A DNA stretch of 64,000 nt from Actinomycetospora lemnae. GTDB lineage: Bacteria; Actinomycetota; Actinomycetes; Mycobacteriales; Pseudonocardiaceae. The stretch covers positions 100,173 to 164,172 of the forward strand of contig NZ_JAQZAO010000011.1 in NCBI RefSeq assembly GCF_028737315.1, read 5' to 3'. The stretch's first letter is position 1; every line of letters starts with the position of its first letter. The translations under genes and the position numbers were made by a program. Below the pieces are notes generated by a model that saw only the letters and a list, made by a program, of their open reading frames with translations, was not told the DNA's origin and did not search any database. Of this stretch, positions 25,665 through 34,451 are shown piece after piece.

Positions 25665-25855
25665 GGTGCCCCCGCTCCCCCGGATCGCGGCCGTCGCCGG
25701 CCGCCCGCCCGCCCCCGGACGGCAGGTGGCAATCTATGACTCGCTGTAGCAGAAGTGCGGGAAGATACCTCGAACGGTCCAACAATCGCCGGCTTCTGCT
25801 CACCGTTGCGTCACCATCGGGAGGGTTCACCGCGCACCATCGGGGAGCCGGGATC
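25665..25855. promoter_or_regulatory. Divergent intergenic region: GTPase operon (minus) and LMW phosphatase (plus)
   Basis: A relatively AT-richer 191-bp gap. AGCAGAAG (about 25748-25755) is inverted as CTTCTGCT (about 25793-25800). Possible minus-strand -10 hexamers are TAGATT and TATCTT, but I cannot choose one. This is the only place for the promoter of the chaperone/GTPase operon. Confidence 0.4.
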
Positions 25856-26317
25856 ATGGCGGGCGTGCACGTCGTCTTCGTCTGTTCGGGCAACATCTGC
25901 CGCTCGCCGGTCGCCGAGAGCGTCTTCCGCGCGCGCCTGGCCGAGGCCGGTCTCGCCGACGCGGTGACCGTCTCCAGCGCGGGGATCGGGGCGTGGCACG
26001 CCGGCGAGCCCATGGACCGGCGCGCGGCCGCGACACTGCGCGACCGGGGCTACGAGACCCGGCACACCGCGCGGCAGGTCGACGACGAGCAGCTCGGCGC
26101 CGACCTGCTCGTCGCGGCCACGGCCGACCACGTCCGCGACCTCGTCGCCGCCGGCGCCGACCCCGAGCGCGTCGTGCTGCTGCGCGCCTTCGACCCGGAG
26201 GCCCCCGAGGGCGCCGAGGTGCCCGATCCGTACTACGGCGGTCCCGACGGGTTCGACGAGGTCATCGGCATGATCGAGGCGGCGGTGCCCGGGCTGGTGG
26301 AGCGGGTGCGGCGGTGA
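25856..26317 (+). CDS. Low-molecular-weight protein-tyrosine phosphatase
   Basis: 153 residues with the complete LMW-PTP signature: N-terminal FVCSGNICRSPVAE (C-x5-R-S loop) and the C-terminal acid motif VPDPYYGGPDGF with the catalytic Asp. It dephosphorylates phosphotyrosine (PtpA-like). The stop overlaps the next start (GTGA), so it is coupled to the fructosamine kinase-like gene. It is divergent from the GTPase operon. The start at 25856 fits the family N-terminus. Confidence 0.93.
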   Translation: MAGVHVVFVCSGNICRSPVAESVFRARLAEAGLADAVTVSSAGIGAWHAGEPMDRRAAATLRDRGYETRHTARQVDDEQLGADLLVAATADHVRDLVAAGADPERVVLLRAFDPEAPEGAEVPDPYYGGPDGFDEVIGMIEAAVPGLVERVRR

Positions 26318-27120
26318 CGTCGGTGGAGGCCCTGCTCGCCGGCGGTGCCGGCGGGGCCGTGCGGATGGCGACGCTGGACGACGGAACCGAGGTCGTCGTC
26401 AAGTCCGGCGAGCCGTCGGCGATCGCGGCGGAGGCGGCCGGGCTGCGCTGGCTCGCGGAACCCGGGGCCGTCGGGGTGCCGGAGGTCCTCGGGACCGCCG
26501 AGGGCCGCATGGTCTCGACGCGCGTGCCGTCGGGATCCCCGGACGCCGGGGCCGCGGAGCGCTTCGGTCGCGGCCTCGCCGCCCTGCACGCCGCGGGCGC
26601 GCCGGCGTTCGGGTCGCCGCCGCCGGGCGGGCCGGTGGACGCGTGGATCGGCGGGGCGCGCATGGAGAACGTGACCGACGAGGACTGGCCGTCCTGGTAC
26701 GCCGAGCACCGCGTCCTGCCCCACGCGCGGCGGGCCCTCGGCGGCGACGACCTCGGGCTCGTCGAGCGCGCCTGCGAGCGCTTCGCCGACGTCGCCGGAC
26801 CGCCCGAGCCGCCGGCGCGCCTCCACGGCGACCTGTGGACGGGCAACGTGCTGTGGTCGGGCGGGCAGGGCTGGGTGATCGACCCGGCCGCGCACGGCGG
26901 GCACCGCGAGACCGACCTGGCCATGCTCGCCCTCTTCGGCGCCCCGCAGCTCGAGACGATCCTCGCCGCCTACGACGAGGCCGCGCCCCTCGCCGAGGGC
27001 TGGCGCGACCGCGTGGGCCTGCACCAGCTCTGGCCGCTGCTCGTGCACGCCGAGCTGTTCGGGGGCGGGTACGGGCGGCAGGCCCTCGCGGTGTGCGAAC
27101 GCCTGGCGAGGAGGGCGTAG
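26314..27120 (+). CDS. Fructosamine kinase-family protein
   Basis: 268 residues of the aminoglycoside phosphotransferase-like fold. The catalytic loop ARLHGDLWTGNVLW and the metal-binding segment VIDPAAHGGHRETDLAM are characteristic of fructosamine-3-kinase/ketosamine kinases, which phosphorylate glycated amines so that the sugar can be shed. The GTG start overlaps the phosphatase stop by 4 nt. The pairing of an LMW-PTP with a ketosamine kinase points to protein or small-molecule deglycation. Substrate specificity is not visible. Confidence 0.88.
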   Translation: MTSVEALLAGGAGGAVRMATLDDGTEVVVKSGEPSAIAAEAAGLRWLAEPGAVGVPEVLGTAEGRMVSTRVPSGSPDAGAAERFGRGLAALHAAGAPAFGSPPPGGPVDAWIGGARMENVTDEDWPSWYAEHRVLPHARRALGGDDLGLVERACERFADVAGPPEPPARLHGDLWTGNVLWSGGQGWVIDPAAHGGHRETDLAMLALFGAPQLETILAAYDEAAPLAEGWRDRVGLHQLWPLLVHAELFGGGYGRQALAVCERLARRA

Positions 27121-27190
27121 GGCCGAGGCCCATCCGGGCGCGGGGCCCGAGCCGACCACGGGATCGACGGCACCCACGTAACCTGGCGGC

Positions 27191-28051
27191 GTGCGGTTCC
27201 TGCTGCGGCCCGGGTGGATCGCACTGACGCTCGTCGTGGTCGCCTTCGCGTTCGCCTGCTACTACCTCCTCGCGCCGTGGCAGTTCCACCGCAGCGACGA
27301 GCGCGACGGGGTCAACGCGGCCCTGAGCCGCGGGGTGGCGACCGCGCCGGTCCCGCGCGCCGATCTCGTCGCCCCCGGCACGGCGCCGGGCGAGGACGTC
27401 GCCTGGCGTCAGGTCTCGGTCACCGGCACGTATCGGCCCGGGGCCGACGTCCTGGTCCGGCTGCGCGTCGTCGAGGGGCACCCGGCCAGCGAGGTGATGA
27501 CGCCGCTGGTCACCACCACCGGCGAGACCGTCCTCGTCGACCGCGGCTACGTCCGCACCGACAGCCAGGGCGGGCTGCCGCCGATCCCGGCGCCGCCGCC
27601 CGGGGTCGTCACCGTCGTCGGTCACCAGCGCCTCGACGAGGGCCCGCCGAACCGCCCCATGGTCGTCGAGGACGGGCAGCGCCAGGTCTACGCCGCGGAC
27701 GCGGGCACCATCGCCGCGGCGAACGGCATCCCGACCAGCCCGGGCTACGTCCAGCTCGTGGCGGGCCAGCCCGGGGTGCTCGCGGCCGTCCCGCTGCCAC
27801 CGCCCGACCCCAACCCGTCGTACTCGTACGCCTGGCAGTGGCTGATCTTCGGGCTGATGGCGGTCGGGGCGTGGATCTACTTCGCGCGGCTGGAGTACCG
27901 CCGCGCCCGCGGGCTCGAGCCGCGGCGCCGCGACGACCAGGATCCCCGCGACGCCGCCGACGGCACCTACTGGGACGCCCGCCCCGCGAGCACCGACACC
28001 GGCAGCGCTGCCGACACCGACCAGGAGCTGGCCGACCGCCACGGCCGCTGA
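27191..28051 (+). CDS. SURF1-family cytochrome oxidase assembly protein
   Basis: 286 residues. One membrane helix is near the N-terminus (WIALTLVVVAFAFACYYLLAPWQF) and a second near residues 215-235 (WQWLIFGLMAVGAWIYFARLEY). Between them lies an extracytoplasmic domain with VSVTGTYRPG and VLVDRGYVR. This is the two-helix topology and motif set of SURF1/Shy1, which helps insert haem into cytochrome c oxidase. The Asp/Arg-rich C-terminal tail is a common actinobacterial extension. The GTG at 27191 lies 6 nt after TAACCT (27179-27184), so the mRNA is probably leaderless. Confidence 0.88.
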   Translation: MRFLLRPGWIALTLVVVAFAFACYYLLAPWQFHRSDERDGVNAALSRGVATAPVPRADLVAPGTAPGEDVAWRQVSVTGTYRPGADVLVRLRVVEGHPASEVMTPLVTTTGETVLVDRGYVRTDSQGGLPPIPAPPPGVVTVVGHQRLDEGPPNRPMVVEDGQRQVYAADAGTIAAANGIPTSPGYVQLVAGQPGVLAAVPLPPPDPNPSYSYAWQWLIFGLMAVGAWIYFARLEYRRARGLEPRRRDDQDPRDAADGTYWDARPASTDTGSAADTDQELADRHGR

Positions 28052-28164
28052 GCACCGGCCCGGGGACCACCCATCCACGGCAACGCCACCGGGACGCCGC
28101 CGCGACCCGAGCGCGACCGGGCACACCGACACTCGCTGCCCCCGAGCGACGGGAGGCGGACCCG

Positions 28165-29100
28165 ATGCCCTCCGAACGCCTGGCGGTCACCGTCGTCCCC
28201 GGAGCGGGCTGGCGGGCCGCCGACATCCGTCAGGTGGCGCGCGAGGCCGAACAGGCCGGCTTCGAGGCGATGTTCTCGACCGAGGTCAACAGCGACACCA
28301 TGGCCACCGCCCTGGTGATGGGGGCGGCGACCGAACGGATCACGGTCGGCACCTGGGTCGCCAACATCTACCTCCGGCACCCCTACGTGTGTGCGAAGGG
28401 CGCCGAGCTCATCGCCGACGACACCGGCGGCCGGTTCGTGCTGGGCCTCGGCGTCAGCCACGGCCCGGTCAACGACGCGCTGGGCGTCGACATGGCGAAC
28501 GCGCCCGACGACCTCATCGCCTACGTCCGTGCGGTGCGTGCCTGGTTGGCCGGTGACGGTCCGGCGACGCATCTTCCGCAGCACGCCGCGGCCCACCGGG
28601 TGCCGATCCACCTCGCGGCCCTCGGACTGCGTGCGGCGGAGCGGGCAGCGACGGTTGCCGACGGCCTCATGCCCACGATGTGGTCGCCCGAGCGGGTGGC
28701 GAAGAGCGCCGAGTACATCGCTCGCGGCCGCGCCCGTGCGTCGGAACCGGGACCGGTGGAGCTGACGCTGGGCCTGCCCACCTTCCTCGGCGACGACCTC
28801 GACGCGCTCCGGGAGACGGCGCGGGCGAACCTGGCGCTCTACACCGGGTTCCCCTTCTTCCGACGGATGTGGCGCGAGAGCGGCTTCCCCGACGAGGCCG
28901 ACGCGATGGACCGAGGTGAGGGCGCTGCCGGCCTGAGCGACGCGCTCCTGGACTCGTTCTGCCTCATCGGTCCGCTCTCCCGCTGTCGCGAACGCCTGGA
29001 TGAGTACCGCTCCGCCGGCGTCGACCTACCGATCCTCAACCCGCCGATCGGGCCCGCGGCCGCCCTCGACGTCATCCGTGCCTTCGGAAAGGGCCCGTGA
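28165..29100 (+). CDS. LLM-class (luciferase-like) F420/flavin-dependent oxidoreductase
   Basis: 311 residues of the bacterial luciferase-like TIM-barrel superfamily. Signatures are the N-terminal REAEQAGFEAMFSTEV, the strand ITVGTWVANI, the segment GRFVLGLGVSHGPVN, and IHLAALGLRAAERAATVADG. Many actinobacterial members use coenzyme F420 instead of FMN. The ATG follows GGGAGGCGG. The two short C-terminal segments SFCLIGPLSRCRERLDEY and GVDLPILNP fit the subgroup. The substrate is unknown. It converges on cobD, 29 bp apart. Confidence 0.88.
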   Translation: MPSERLAVTVVPGAGWRAADIRQVAREAEQAGFEAMFSTEVNSDTMATALVMGAATERITVGTWVANIYLRHPYVCAKGAELIADDTGGRFVLGLGVSHGPVNDALGVDMANAPDDLIAYVRAVRAWLAGDGPATHLPQHAAAHRVPIHLAALGLRAAERAATVADGLMPTMWSPERVAKSAEYIARGRARASEPGPVELTLGLPTFLGDDLDALRETARANLALYTGFPFFRRMWRESGFPDEADAMDRGEGAAGLSDALLDSFCLIGPLSRCRERLDEYRSAGVDLPILNPPIGPAAALDVIRAFGKGP

Positions 29101-29129
29101 TCGTGGCGACGTGGGGGCTTTCCGGACGT

Positions 29130-30071
29130 TCAACGCCAGCGTGGACGCCAGGCTGAGACACCCACGGCGAGCACGGTCGTCGCGAGCCCCACGATCCGGG
29201 AGAGGCGGACGGCGCGGGGCAGGTCGGCGACGGCGGGCGGGCGGCCGTCGCCGAGCACGGGGCGGTCCTGCACGCCGTAGGGGTAGACGGTGCGCCCGCC
29301 GAGGCGCAGCCCGAGGGCGCCGGCGAACGACGCCTCGACCGGGCCGGCGTTCGGGCTCGGGTGGGCGGGGGCGTCGCGGCGCCACGCCCGCCACGCCGCC
29401 GCCGGGGACCCGCCGACCAAGGGTGCAGACGCCGTCGTGACCAGCGCCGACACGCGCGCGGGGACGACGCCCGCGACGTCGTCGGTGCGCGCCGAGGCCC
29501 ACCCGAAGTGCCGGTGCCGCGCCGAGCGGTGCCCGACCATGGCGTCGAGGGTGTTCACCGCCCGGTGCCCGAGCAGCCCGGGCACCCCGGCGATCGCGCC
29601 CCACACCAGCGGGGCGACCACGGCGTCGGCGGTGTTCTCGGCGACCGACTCCAGTGCCGCCCGCGCGAGGCCGTCGGGGTCGAGGGCCGACGGGTCGCGG
29701 CCGCACAGGTGCGGCAGCCGCTCGCGCGCGGCGTCGACGTCGCCGGCGGACAACGACGCGGCCATCGCCGCGCCCTCGCCCGCGAGCGAGGTCCCGCCCA
29801 GCACCGCCCAGGTCGCGGCCGCCGTCAGCCCGGCGTGCACCACGGGGTGCCGCGCGCGCTCGGCCAGCACGCCGAGACCGACGGCCCCACCGACGAGCGC
29901 CGCCGCGTACGCCACACCCGGGCCGCGCCGGTCGGCCCACCACCGGCGCTCGAGCCACGACGCCACCGTCCCGAACGCCGCGACCGGGTGCCCGCGCCGC
30001 GGGTCACCGAACACGGCGTCGGCGAGCACCCCCAGCGCGAGCCCAGCGGCGCGCGAGGACCCGGCAGACAC
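29130..30071 (-). CDS. cobD: Adenosylcobinamide-phosphate synthase CobD/CbiB
   Basis: 313 residues, integral membrane protein. Conserved blocks are LGVLADAVFGDPRRGHPVA at the N-terminus, ALESVAENTADAVVAPLVWG in the middle, NTLDAMVGHRS, and NAGPVEASFAGALGLRLGG towards the end. It attaches the aminopropanol phosphate arm to cobyric acid in vitamin B12 synthesis. It stands alone here; other cob genes are not in the window and no cobalamin riboswitch is visible upstream. GTG start at 30071. Confidence 0.93.
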   Translation of the reverse strand: MSAGSSRAAGLALGVLADAVFGDPRRGHPVAAFGTVASWLERRWWADRRGPGVAYAAALVGGAVGLGVLAERARHPVVHAGLTAAATWAVLGGTSLAGEGAAMAASLSAGDVDAARERLPHLCGRDPSALDPDGLARAALESVAENTADAVVAPLVWGAIAGVPGLLGHRAVNTLDAMVGHRSARHRHFGWASARTDDVAGVVPARVSALVTTASAPLVGGSPAAAWRAWRRDAPAHPSPNAGPVEASFAGALGLRLGGRTVYPYGVQDRPVLGDGRPPAVADLPRAVRLSRIVGLATTVLAVGVSAWRPRWR

Positions 30072-30151
30072 CGCGTGATGATCGCACCAGGCATCGGTGA
30101 CACGTCCGGCACGGCACCACGCCCGCGGCCGCGGTGTGACACGGTGATCGC

Positions 30152-30814
30152 GTGGGGTTCAGCGACGACCTGTGGTCCGCCGGCGCCGACGTCTACGCGC
30201 GCGTCCGGGAGCACCCGTTCCTCACCGGCCTGTCCGACGGGACGCTCCCGCACGACGCGTTCCGGCACTTCGTCGTGCAGGACGCCCACTACCTGCGCGG
30301 CTACGCCCGGGCCCTCGCGCTGCTCGCGGCGCGCGCGCCGGCGGAGGCCGACACGGTGATGTTCAGCGAGCACGCCGCCGGGGCGATCGCCGCCGAGCAG
30401 GAGATGCACGCCGAGCTCGCCGACGCCCTCGGGCTCACGGTCGCCGAGGCGGCCGCCGTCCCGGTCGCGCCGACCACCACCGCGTACACGTCCTACCTGC
30501 TCGCCACCTGCCACGGCGGCTCGTTCGCCGAGGGCCTCGGCGCGGTGCTGCCGTGCTACTGGATCTACGCCGAGGTCGGCGAGGCCCTGCTCGCGGCCTC
30601 CTCCCCCGACCCGCTCTACGCCCGCTGGATCGCGATGTACGGCGGCGAGGAGTTCCGGGCCGTCGTCGACGCCGTGCTCGCCCTCACCGACCGCGTCGGA
30701 CCGACCCTCGGCGACACCGAGCGCGAGCGCGTCCGGGCGCACTTCGTCACGACGTGCCGCTACGAGTGGATGTTCTGGGACGCGGCCTGGCGTCAGGAGA
30801 CCTGGCCGGTCTAG
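30152..30814 (+). CDS. tenA: TenA-family thiaminase II / aminopyrimidine hydrolase
   Basis: 220 residues, an all-helical TenA fold of the haem-oxygenase superfamily. Family markers are the N-terminal HPFLTGLSDGTLPHDAFRHF, VVQDAHYLRGYARAL, and the active-site Cys in GAVLPCYWIYAEVG. TenA salvages thiamine pyrimidine breakdown products. No thi genes or TPP riboswitch lie nearby. The GTG at 30152 is 6 nt after CACGGT (30140-30145), one of several probable leaderless starts. Confidence 0.9.
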   Translation: MGFSDDLWSAGADVYARVREHPFLTGLSDGTLPHDAFRHFVVQDAHYLRGYARALALLAARAPAEADTVMFSEHAAGAIAAEQEMHAELADALGLTVAEAAAVPVAPTTTAYTSYLLATCHGGSFAEGLGAVLPCYWIYAEVGEALLAASSPDPLYARWIAMYGGEEFRAVVDAVLALTDRVGPTLGDTERERVRAHFVTTCRYEWMFWDAAWRQETWPV

Positions 30815-30825
30815 GGAGCCCGGTC

Positions 30826-31152
30826 CTAGGGCGCCGGCCGCCGCAGCACGAACCGCGTCTCGACGACGTGCGGCGCGGCCCCGGGCGCCCGCCCCGGCGC
30901 ACTCGGCACCAGCGCGCCCTGCGGCCCCGCGAGGGCGACGAGCTCCCAGCCCTGCCGTCCCAGGTGGTTGAGCTGCTCGGCGTACACGCGCGCCCAGGCG
31001 ACGCGATAGGGCCGGTACTCCTCGAGCAGCAGCTCGCCGGCCGGCCCGATGGCGTAGATCTGCCACTCGGCGCTCTCGCCGCCGGCGGCCGCGTCGTCGG
31101 ACAGCCCGACCGCCGAGATCTCCAGCGTCGCGTACTCCCAGGCGGCGGCCAC
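30826..31152 (-). CDS. Small DUF4177-like protein
   Basis: 108 residues. The N-terminus WEYATLEISAVG, the segment LNHLGRQGWELVALAG, and the C-terminal strand RFVLRRP match the pattern of DUF4177-type proteins (short beta-alpha-beta fold). Their function is unknown. The gene converges with tenA (12 bp apart). No membrane segment or catalytic motif is visible. Confidence 0.6.
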   Translation of the reverse strand: MAAAWEYATLEISAVGLSDDAAAGGESAEWQIYAIGPAGELLLEEYRPYRVAWARVYAEQLNHLGRQGWELVALAGPQGALVPSAPGRAPGAAPHVVETRFVLRRPAP

Positions 31153-31178
31153 GTCGTGACCCTAATCGCGCGGGGGCG

Positions 31179-31547
31179 TCAGGACGCCCGGCGACCGCGG
31201 CGGTGCTGCGGGGCGAGCGCCGCCGCGCGGGCCGCCTCGGTGGCTCGGGCGGTGGCCCGCGCGGCGCGGGCGGTGCGCGCCCGGCGCAGGGCGGAGCTCC
31301 GTCCCGTCGACGACGCCCCGCGGGCGCGGTCGGCGGTCGGGCCCAGCGTCGTCACCGTGCGGCCCGACCCGCCCGGGGTCGGCGTCGGGCCGTCGCCGGT
31401 GAGCAGGAAGCCGCCGACCTTCGCGATGAGCCCGAGGACGATGGCCGTCGGCCCGAGCACCCAGGCGCCGGGTATGCCGAGCACGATCACGCCGATGCCG
31501 GTCCCGAGGAGGACCAGACCGCCGAGCAGGAGGAGAGCCGACCGCAC
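31179..31547 (-). CDS. Small two-helix membrane protein
   Basis: 122 residues. Two predicted membrane helices lie in the first half (ALLLLGGLVLLGTGIGVIVL; AWVLGPTAIVLGLIAKVGGFLL). The second half is a basic, Ala/Arg-rich tail that should be cytoplasmic. I do not recognise the family. It is a plausible member of the small actinobacterial membrane proteins of unknown role. It lies upstream of the DUF4177-like gene on the same strand. Confidence 0.55.
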   Translation of the reverse strand: MRSALLLLGGLVLLGTGIGVIVLGIPGAWVLGPTAIVLGLIAKVGGFLLTGDGPTPTPGGSGRTVTTLGPTADRARGASSTGRSSALRRARTARAARATARATEAARAAALAPQHRRGRRAS

Positions 31548-31672
31548 GTGACCACGTTACGTGGTCAGAGCCGGCTCTTCAGTCGACCGATCGGGCCAAC
31601 GAGGTGGGCGTCGCGGCGGTGACGACCGCGCCCCGGGGTCGTAGGGTGTGCCGGTCGCGTCTGGGAGGGCAC

Positions 31673-31912
31673 ATGGAGTTCGTCGTCCGGTACGTCAACG
31701 GCCCTCTGCAGGGCATCGGGTCGGTCACTCAGCCCGACGACGCCGGGGAGGAGCCGCCGCTGCTCCAGCGCATCCCGCTGCCGAGCGGTGAGCACGGCCT
31801 GCGGCGCACGGTGTCGGACATGGCCGGTGGCGGGCAGGTCGCCATCTACGAGCGCACCGGCTTCAACGAGCCGGCCGGCGAGTGGGAGTTCTCGCTGGTC
31901 CGCGTGGAGTAG
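31673..31912 (+). CDS. Small conserved-looking hypothetical protein
   Basis: 79 residues, beta-rich, with FVVRYVNGPLQGIGSV at the N-terminus and EWEFSLVRVE at the end. No membrane helix or known motif is seen. A strong GGGAGG ribosome site precedes the ATG, and TAGGGT (31642-31647) is a candidate -10, giving a leader of about 25 nt. The good translation signals support a real gene, but I do not recognise the family. Confidence 0.55.
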   Translation: MEFVVRYVNGPLQGIGSVTQPDDAGEEPPLLQRIPLPSGEHGLRRTVSDMAGGGQVAIYERTGFNEPAGEWEFSLVRVE

Positions 31913-31957
31913 CCGCGGGACTGGCGACGACGGCGGGTCGGTGGGCAGGATCGAGAC

Positions 31958-32518
31958 GTGTCCACCGAGTCCGCCGCCGGGTCGAGCACCGCGCCCGGCA
32001 CCGGCGTCCTGCGCCCCGCCACCGCCGACGACGCCCCCCGGGTCGCCGCGATCTTCGCCGGCTACGTCCTGCGCTCCATCGCGACCTTCGTCGAGGAGCC
32101 GCCGACCGACGACACGTGGCGCGAGCGCATCACCACCGGCTTCGGTGTCGGGCTGCCGTTCCTCGTCGCCGAGGTCGACGGGGAGGTCGAGGGCTTCGCG
32201 TACGCGGCGTCGTTCCGGCCGCACGCGGCCTATCGCTACACCGTCGAGGACTCGATCTACATCGCACCGGAGGCGGCGGGCCGCGGCCTGGGGTCGCAGC
32301 TGCTCGCGGCACTGCTCGACGCACTGCGCGGCACCGAGGTGCGCCAGGTCGTCGCGGTGATCGCCGCGCTGGCCGGGTCGCGGCACGACACCCCGTCGAT
32401 CGTGCTGCACCGCCGGCTCGGGTTCGTCGAGGTCGGGCGGATGCCGTCGGTGGGCTACAAGAACGGCCAGTGGGCCGACACGGTGCTCATGCAGGCCGAC
32501 CTGCGCCCCGACGGCTGA
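31958..32518 (+). CDS. GNAT N-acetyltransferase, phosphinothricin/methionine-sulfone type
   Basis: 186 residues. The GNAT core runs from LRPATADDAPRVAAIFAGYV to the C-terminus. The acetyl-CoA loop is AAGRGLGSQLL, and HRRLGFVEVGRMPSVGYKNGQWADTVLMQ is the family ending shared with phosphinothricin and methionine-sulfone acetyltransferases. It is the second protein of this type in the window (the other is fused to ArsR at 4149). The GTG at 31958 lies 6 nt after CAGGAT. It probably detoxifies an amino-acid analogue. Confidence 0.85.
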   Translation: MSTESAAGSSTAPGTGVLRPATADDAPRVAAIFAGYVLRSIATFVEEPPTDDTWRERITTGFGVGLPFLVAEVDGEVEGFAYAASFRPHAAYRYTVEDSIYIAPEAAGRGLGSQLLAALLDALRGTEVRQVVAVIAALAGSRHDTPSIVLHRRLGFVEVGRMPSVGYKNGQWADTVLMQADLRPDG

Positions 32519-32981
32519 GCCCCTGCCCCGCGGCACGACGACGGGCGGGGAACGACGACGGGCGGGGAACGACGACGGGCGGGGAACGACGACGAGCGGG
32601 TAACGGCGACGGGCGGGACGACGACGGGCCGCCCCGCGACGTGCGGGCCGGCCCGGCGAACATGATCGAAGTACCGATACGGACACTCAACGTCAGCGAC
32701 GGCACTTCGCTGACACGGCGCCGCTGGCGAACGGTGGGTGCTGTCTGCACCCACACCCGGAGACGCGCGGACGTGGGCGCGTGTTCCGTCCCGGAATCCG
32801 CCCTTGGGCATGACCCCACTCACAGCGTCGAGATGCATTCACCCTGTGTCGCGCGCGGGTCCGCAGTAATGTCCGGCGAGCAGGAGAAGTAAACGGACGT
32901 TAACGACTTTCGGGTTGTTCCCGTCAAATCGGACAGCTCGATCCCGTCGGGGGCAGCGCTTCGGCGACGAGGGGAGACGAC
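32519..32981. other. 463-bp intergenic region with repeats and hairpins
   Basis: No gene is visible. 32537-32620 holds about five copies of a 17-bp repeat. Two perfect hairpins follow: GTCAGCGA/TCGCTGAC (32692-32714) and GTGGGTGC/GCACCCAC (32734-32754). The stretch 32660-32960 is clearly richer in A+T than its surroundings and must contain the promoter of the MHS transporter; CGTTAACG near 32899 is palindromic. The transporter ATG follows AGGGGAGACGAC. Confidence 0.5.
32537..32620. repeat. 17-bp tandem repeat, about five copies
   Basis: Three identical 17-bp units (GACGACGGGCGGGGAAC) run at 32537-32553, 32554-32570 and 32571-32587. A fourth unit with two changes follows (32588-32604), then a shortened fifth. 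The unit length is not a multiple of three and the array lies between genes. There are no CRISPR-like spacers. Confidence 0.85.
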
Positions 32982-34391
32982 ATGACGCAGACCGAGGAGG
33001 GCGGCGGGGCACCGGAGGGCGTCACCGTCACCGACACGGGAACCATGCGGCGTGCGGTCGGCGCCGCGGCGGTCGGCAACATCACCGAGTGGTTCGACTT
33101 CGGTGTCTACGCCTATCTCGCCACGACCATCGAGGAGAACTTCTTCCCGCCCGACAACCCGACGTTGGCGCAGGTCGGTGTGTTCGCGGGCTTCGCGGTG
33201 TCGTTCGTGGTGCGCCCGCTCGGCGGGCTGTTCTTCGGCCCGCTGGGCGACCGGATCGGCCGCACCAAGGTCCTGTCGATCACCGTCATCATGATGGCGA
33301 TCGGGACGTTCCTGCTCGGCTTCATCCCGCCGTACGCGTCCATCGGCATCTGGGCGCCGATCCTGCTCGTGCTCTGTCGGGTCGTGCAGGGATTCTCCAC
33401 CGGCGGTGAGTACGCGGGCGCGATGACGTTCATCGCCGAGTACTCCCCCGACCGACGGCGCGGATTCTTCGGCAGTTTCCTCGAGTGCGGGACGTTCATC
33501 GGGTACGCGCTCGGGGCGACCGTCGCCACCGTCATCCCACTCGTCTCGACGCCCGAGTTCGCGTCGACCTGGGCGTGGCGCATCCCGTTCTTCATCGCCC
33601 TGCCACTGGGCATCGTCGGCGTCTACCTGCGCGTGCGGCTCGAGGAGACGCCGGCGTTCCAGACGCTGCTCTCCGAGTCCGAGGAACGCGAGGGCACGCA
33701 GGCCGGCACGGGCATCAAGAAACTGTTCGTCGACTACTGGCCGGCGATGCTCGCGGCCGGCGGGCTCGTCGTGGCCTGGAACGTCCCGAACTACATGCTG
33801 ACCAGCTACATGCCGACCTACCTCGAGGACAACGTCACCGTCGTCGGCGGCACCGCGATCGACAGCACGACCTCGCAGTGGCTCCAGATCGCCGTGCTCT
33901 GGGTGGCCGTGCTCGTCATCCCGTTCCTGGGCCGGCTCTCCGACCGCGTCGGGCGCAAGCCGATCCTCTGGGTCGGTGCCGTGGGGACGATCGTGCTCGC
34001 GTTCCCGATGATCCTGGTGCTCGGGAGCGGGTCGGTGCCGCTGGTCGGGCTCGGCCTCGCCGTCATGGGCGCGCTCCTGATCTGCTTCTCGGCGACCTGC
34101 CCGTCCACGTTGCCGGCGCTGTTCCCCACCGAGATCCGCTATGGCGGCCTGTCGATCTCGTTCAACATCTTCGTGTCGGCCTTCGCCGGCACGACGTCGC
34201 TGATCATGACGGCGGTCGTGCTGGGAACCGGCTGGGCGTACTGGCCCGCGGTCTACCTGATCATCTTCGGGATCGTCGGCGTCGCCGTGCTGGTGAAGCT
34301 GCGGGACCCGGCCGGGCGCCCGCTGCCCGGGTCGAACCCCGCGGTCTCCACCGAGCAGGAGGCGCGCGAGCTCGCCGCCGCGCGGGGCTGA
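32982..34391 (+). CDS. MFS transporter, metabolite:H+ symporter (ProP-like) family
   Basis: 469 residues with about 12 membrane helices. Family features are GNITEWFDFGVYAYLATTI in helix 1, the loop-2 motif GPLGDRIGRTKVL, RVVQGFSTGGEYAGA in helix 4-5 and LSDRVGRKP in the loop 8-9 repeat. MHS members import osmolytes, proline, betaine, citrate or shikimate with protons. The substrate cannot be deduced. The start ATG follows a good ribosome site and a long regulatory-looking region. A Gly-rich N-terminal tail precedes helix 1. Confidence 0.88.
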   Translation: MTQTEEGGGAPEGVTVTDTGTMRRAVGAAAVGNITEWFDFGVYAYLATTIEENFFPPDNPTLAQVGVFAGFAVSFVVRPLGGLFFGPLGDRIGRTKVLSITVIMMAIGTFLLGFIPPYASIGIWAPILLVLCRVVQGFSTGGEYAGAMTFIAEYSPDRRRGFFGSFLECGTFIGYALGATVATVIPLVSTPEFASTWAWRIPFFIALPLGIVGVYLRVRLEETPAFQTLLSESEEREGTQAGTGIKKLFVDYWPAMLAAGGLVVAWNVPNYMLTSYMPTYLEDNVTVVGGTAIDSTTSQWLQIAVLWVAVLVIPFLGRLSDRVGRKPILWVGAVGTIVLAFPMILVLGSGSVPLVGLGLAVMGALLICFSATCPSTLPALFPTEIRYGGLSISFNIFVSAFAGTTSLIMTAVVLGTGWAYWPAVYLIIFGIVGVAVLVKLRDPAGRPLPGSNPAVSTEQEARELAAARG

Positions 34392-34451
34392 TCGTCACCG
34401 ATGGGGGGCGACGGGGGTGTCGGGCCGGGTCATCACGGGCACGATGGGCCC

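Noticed and set aside
29020..30120. Cobalamin riboswitch near cobD
   Set aside because: No B12-box-like sequence is visible upstream of 30071; a covariance-model scan of 30072-30151 would settle it.
32537..32620. CRISPR array
   Set aside because: Units are 17 bp and directly adjacent without spacers; no cas genes are near.
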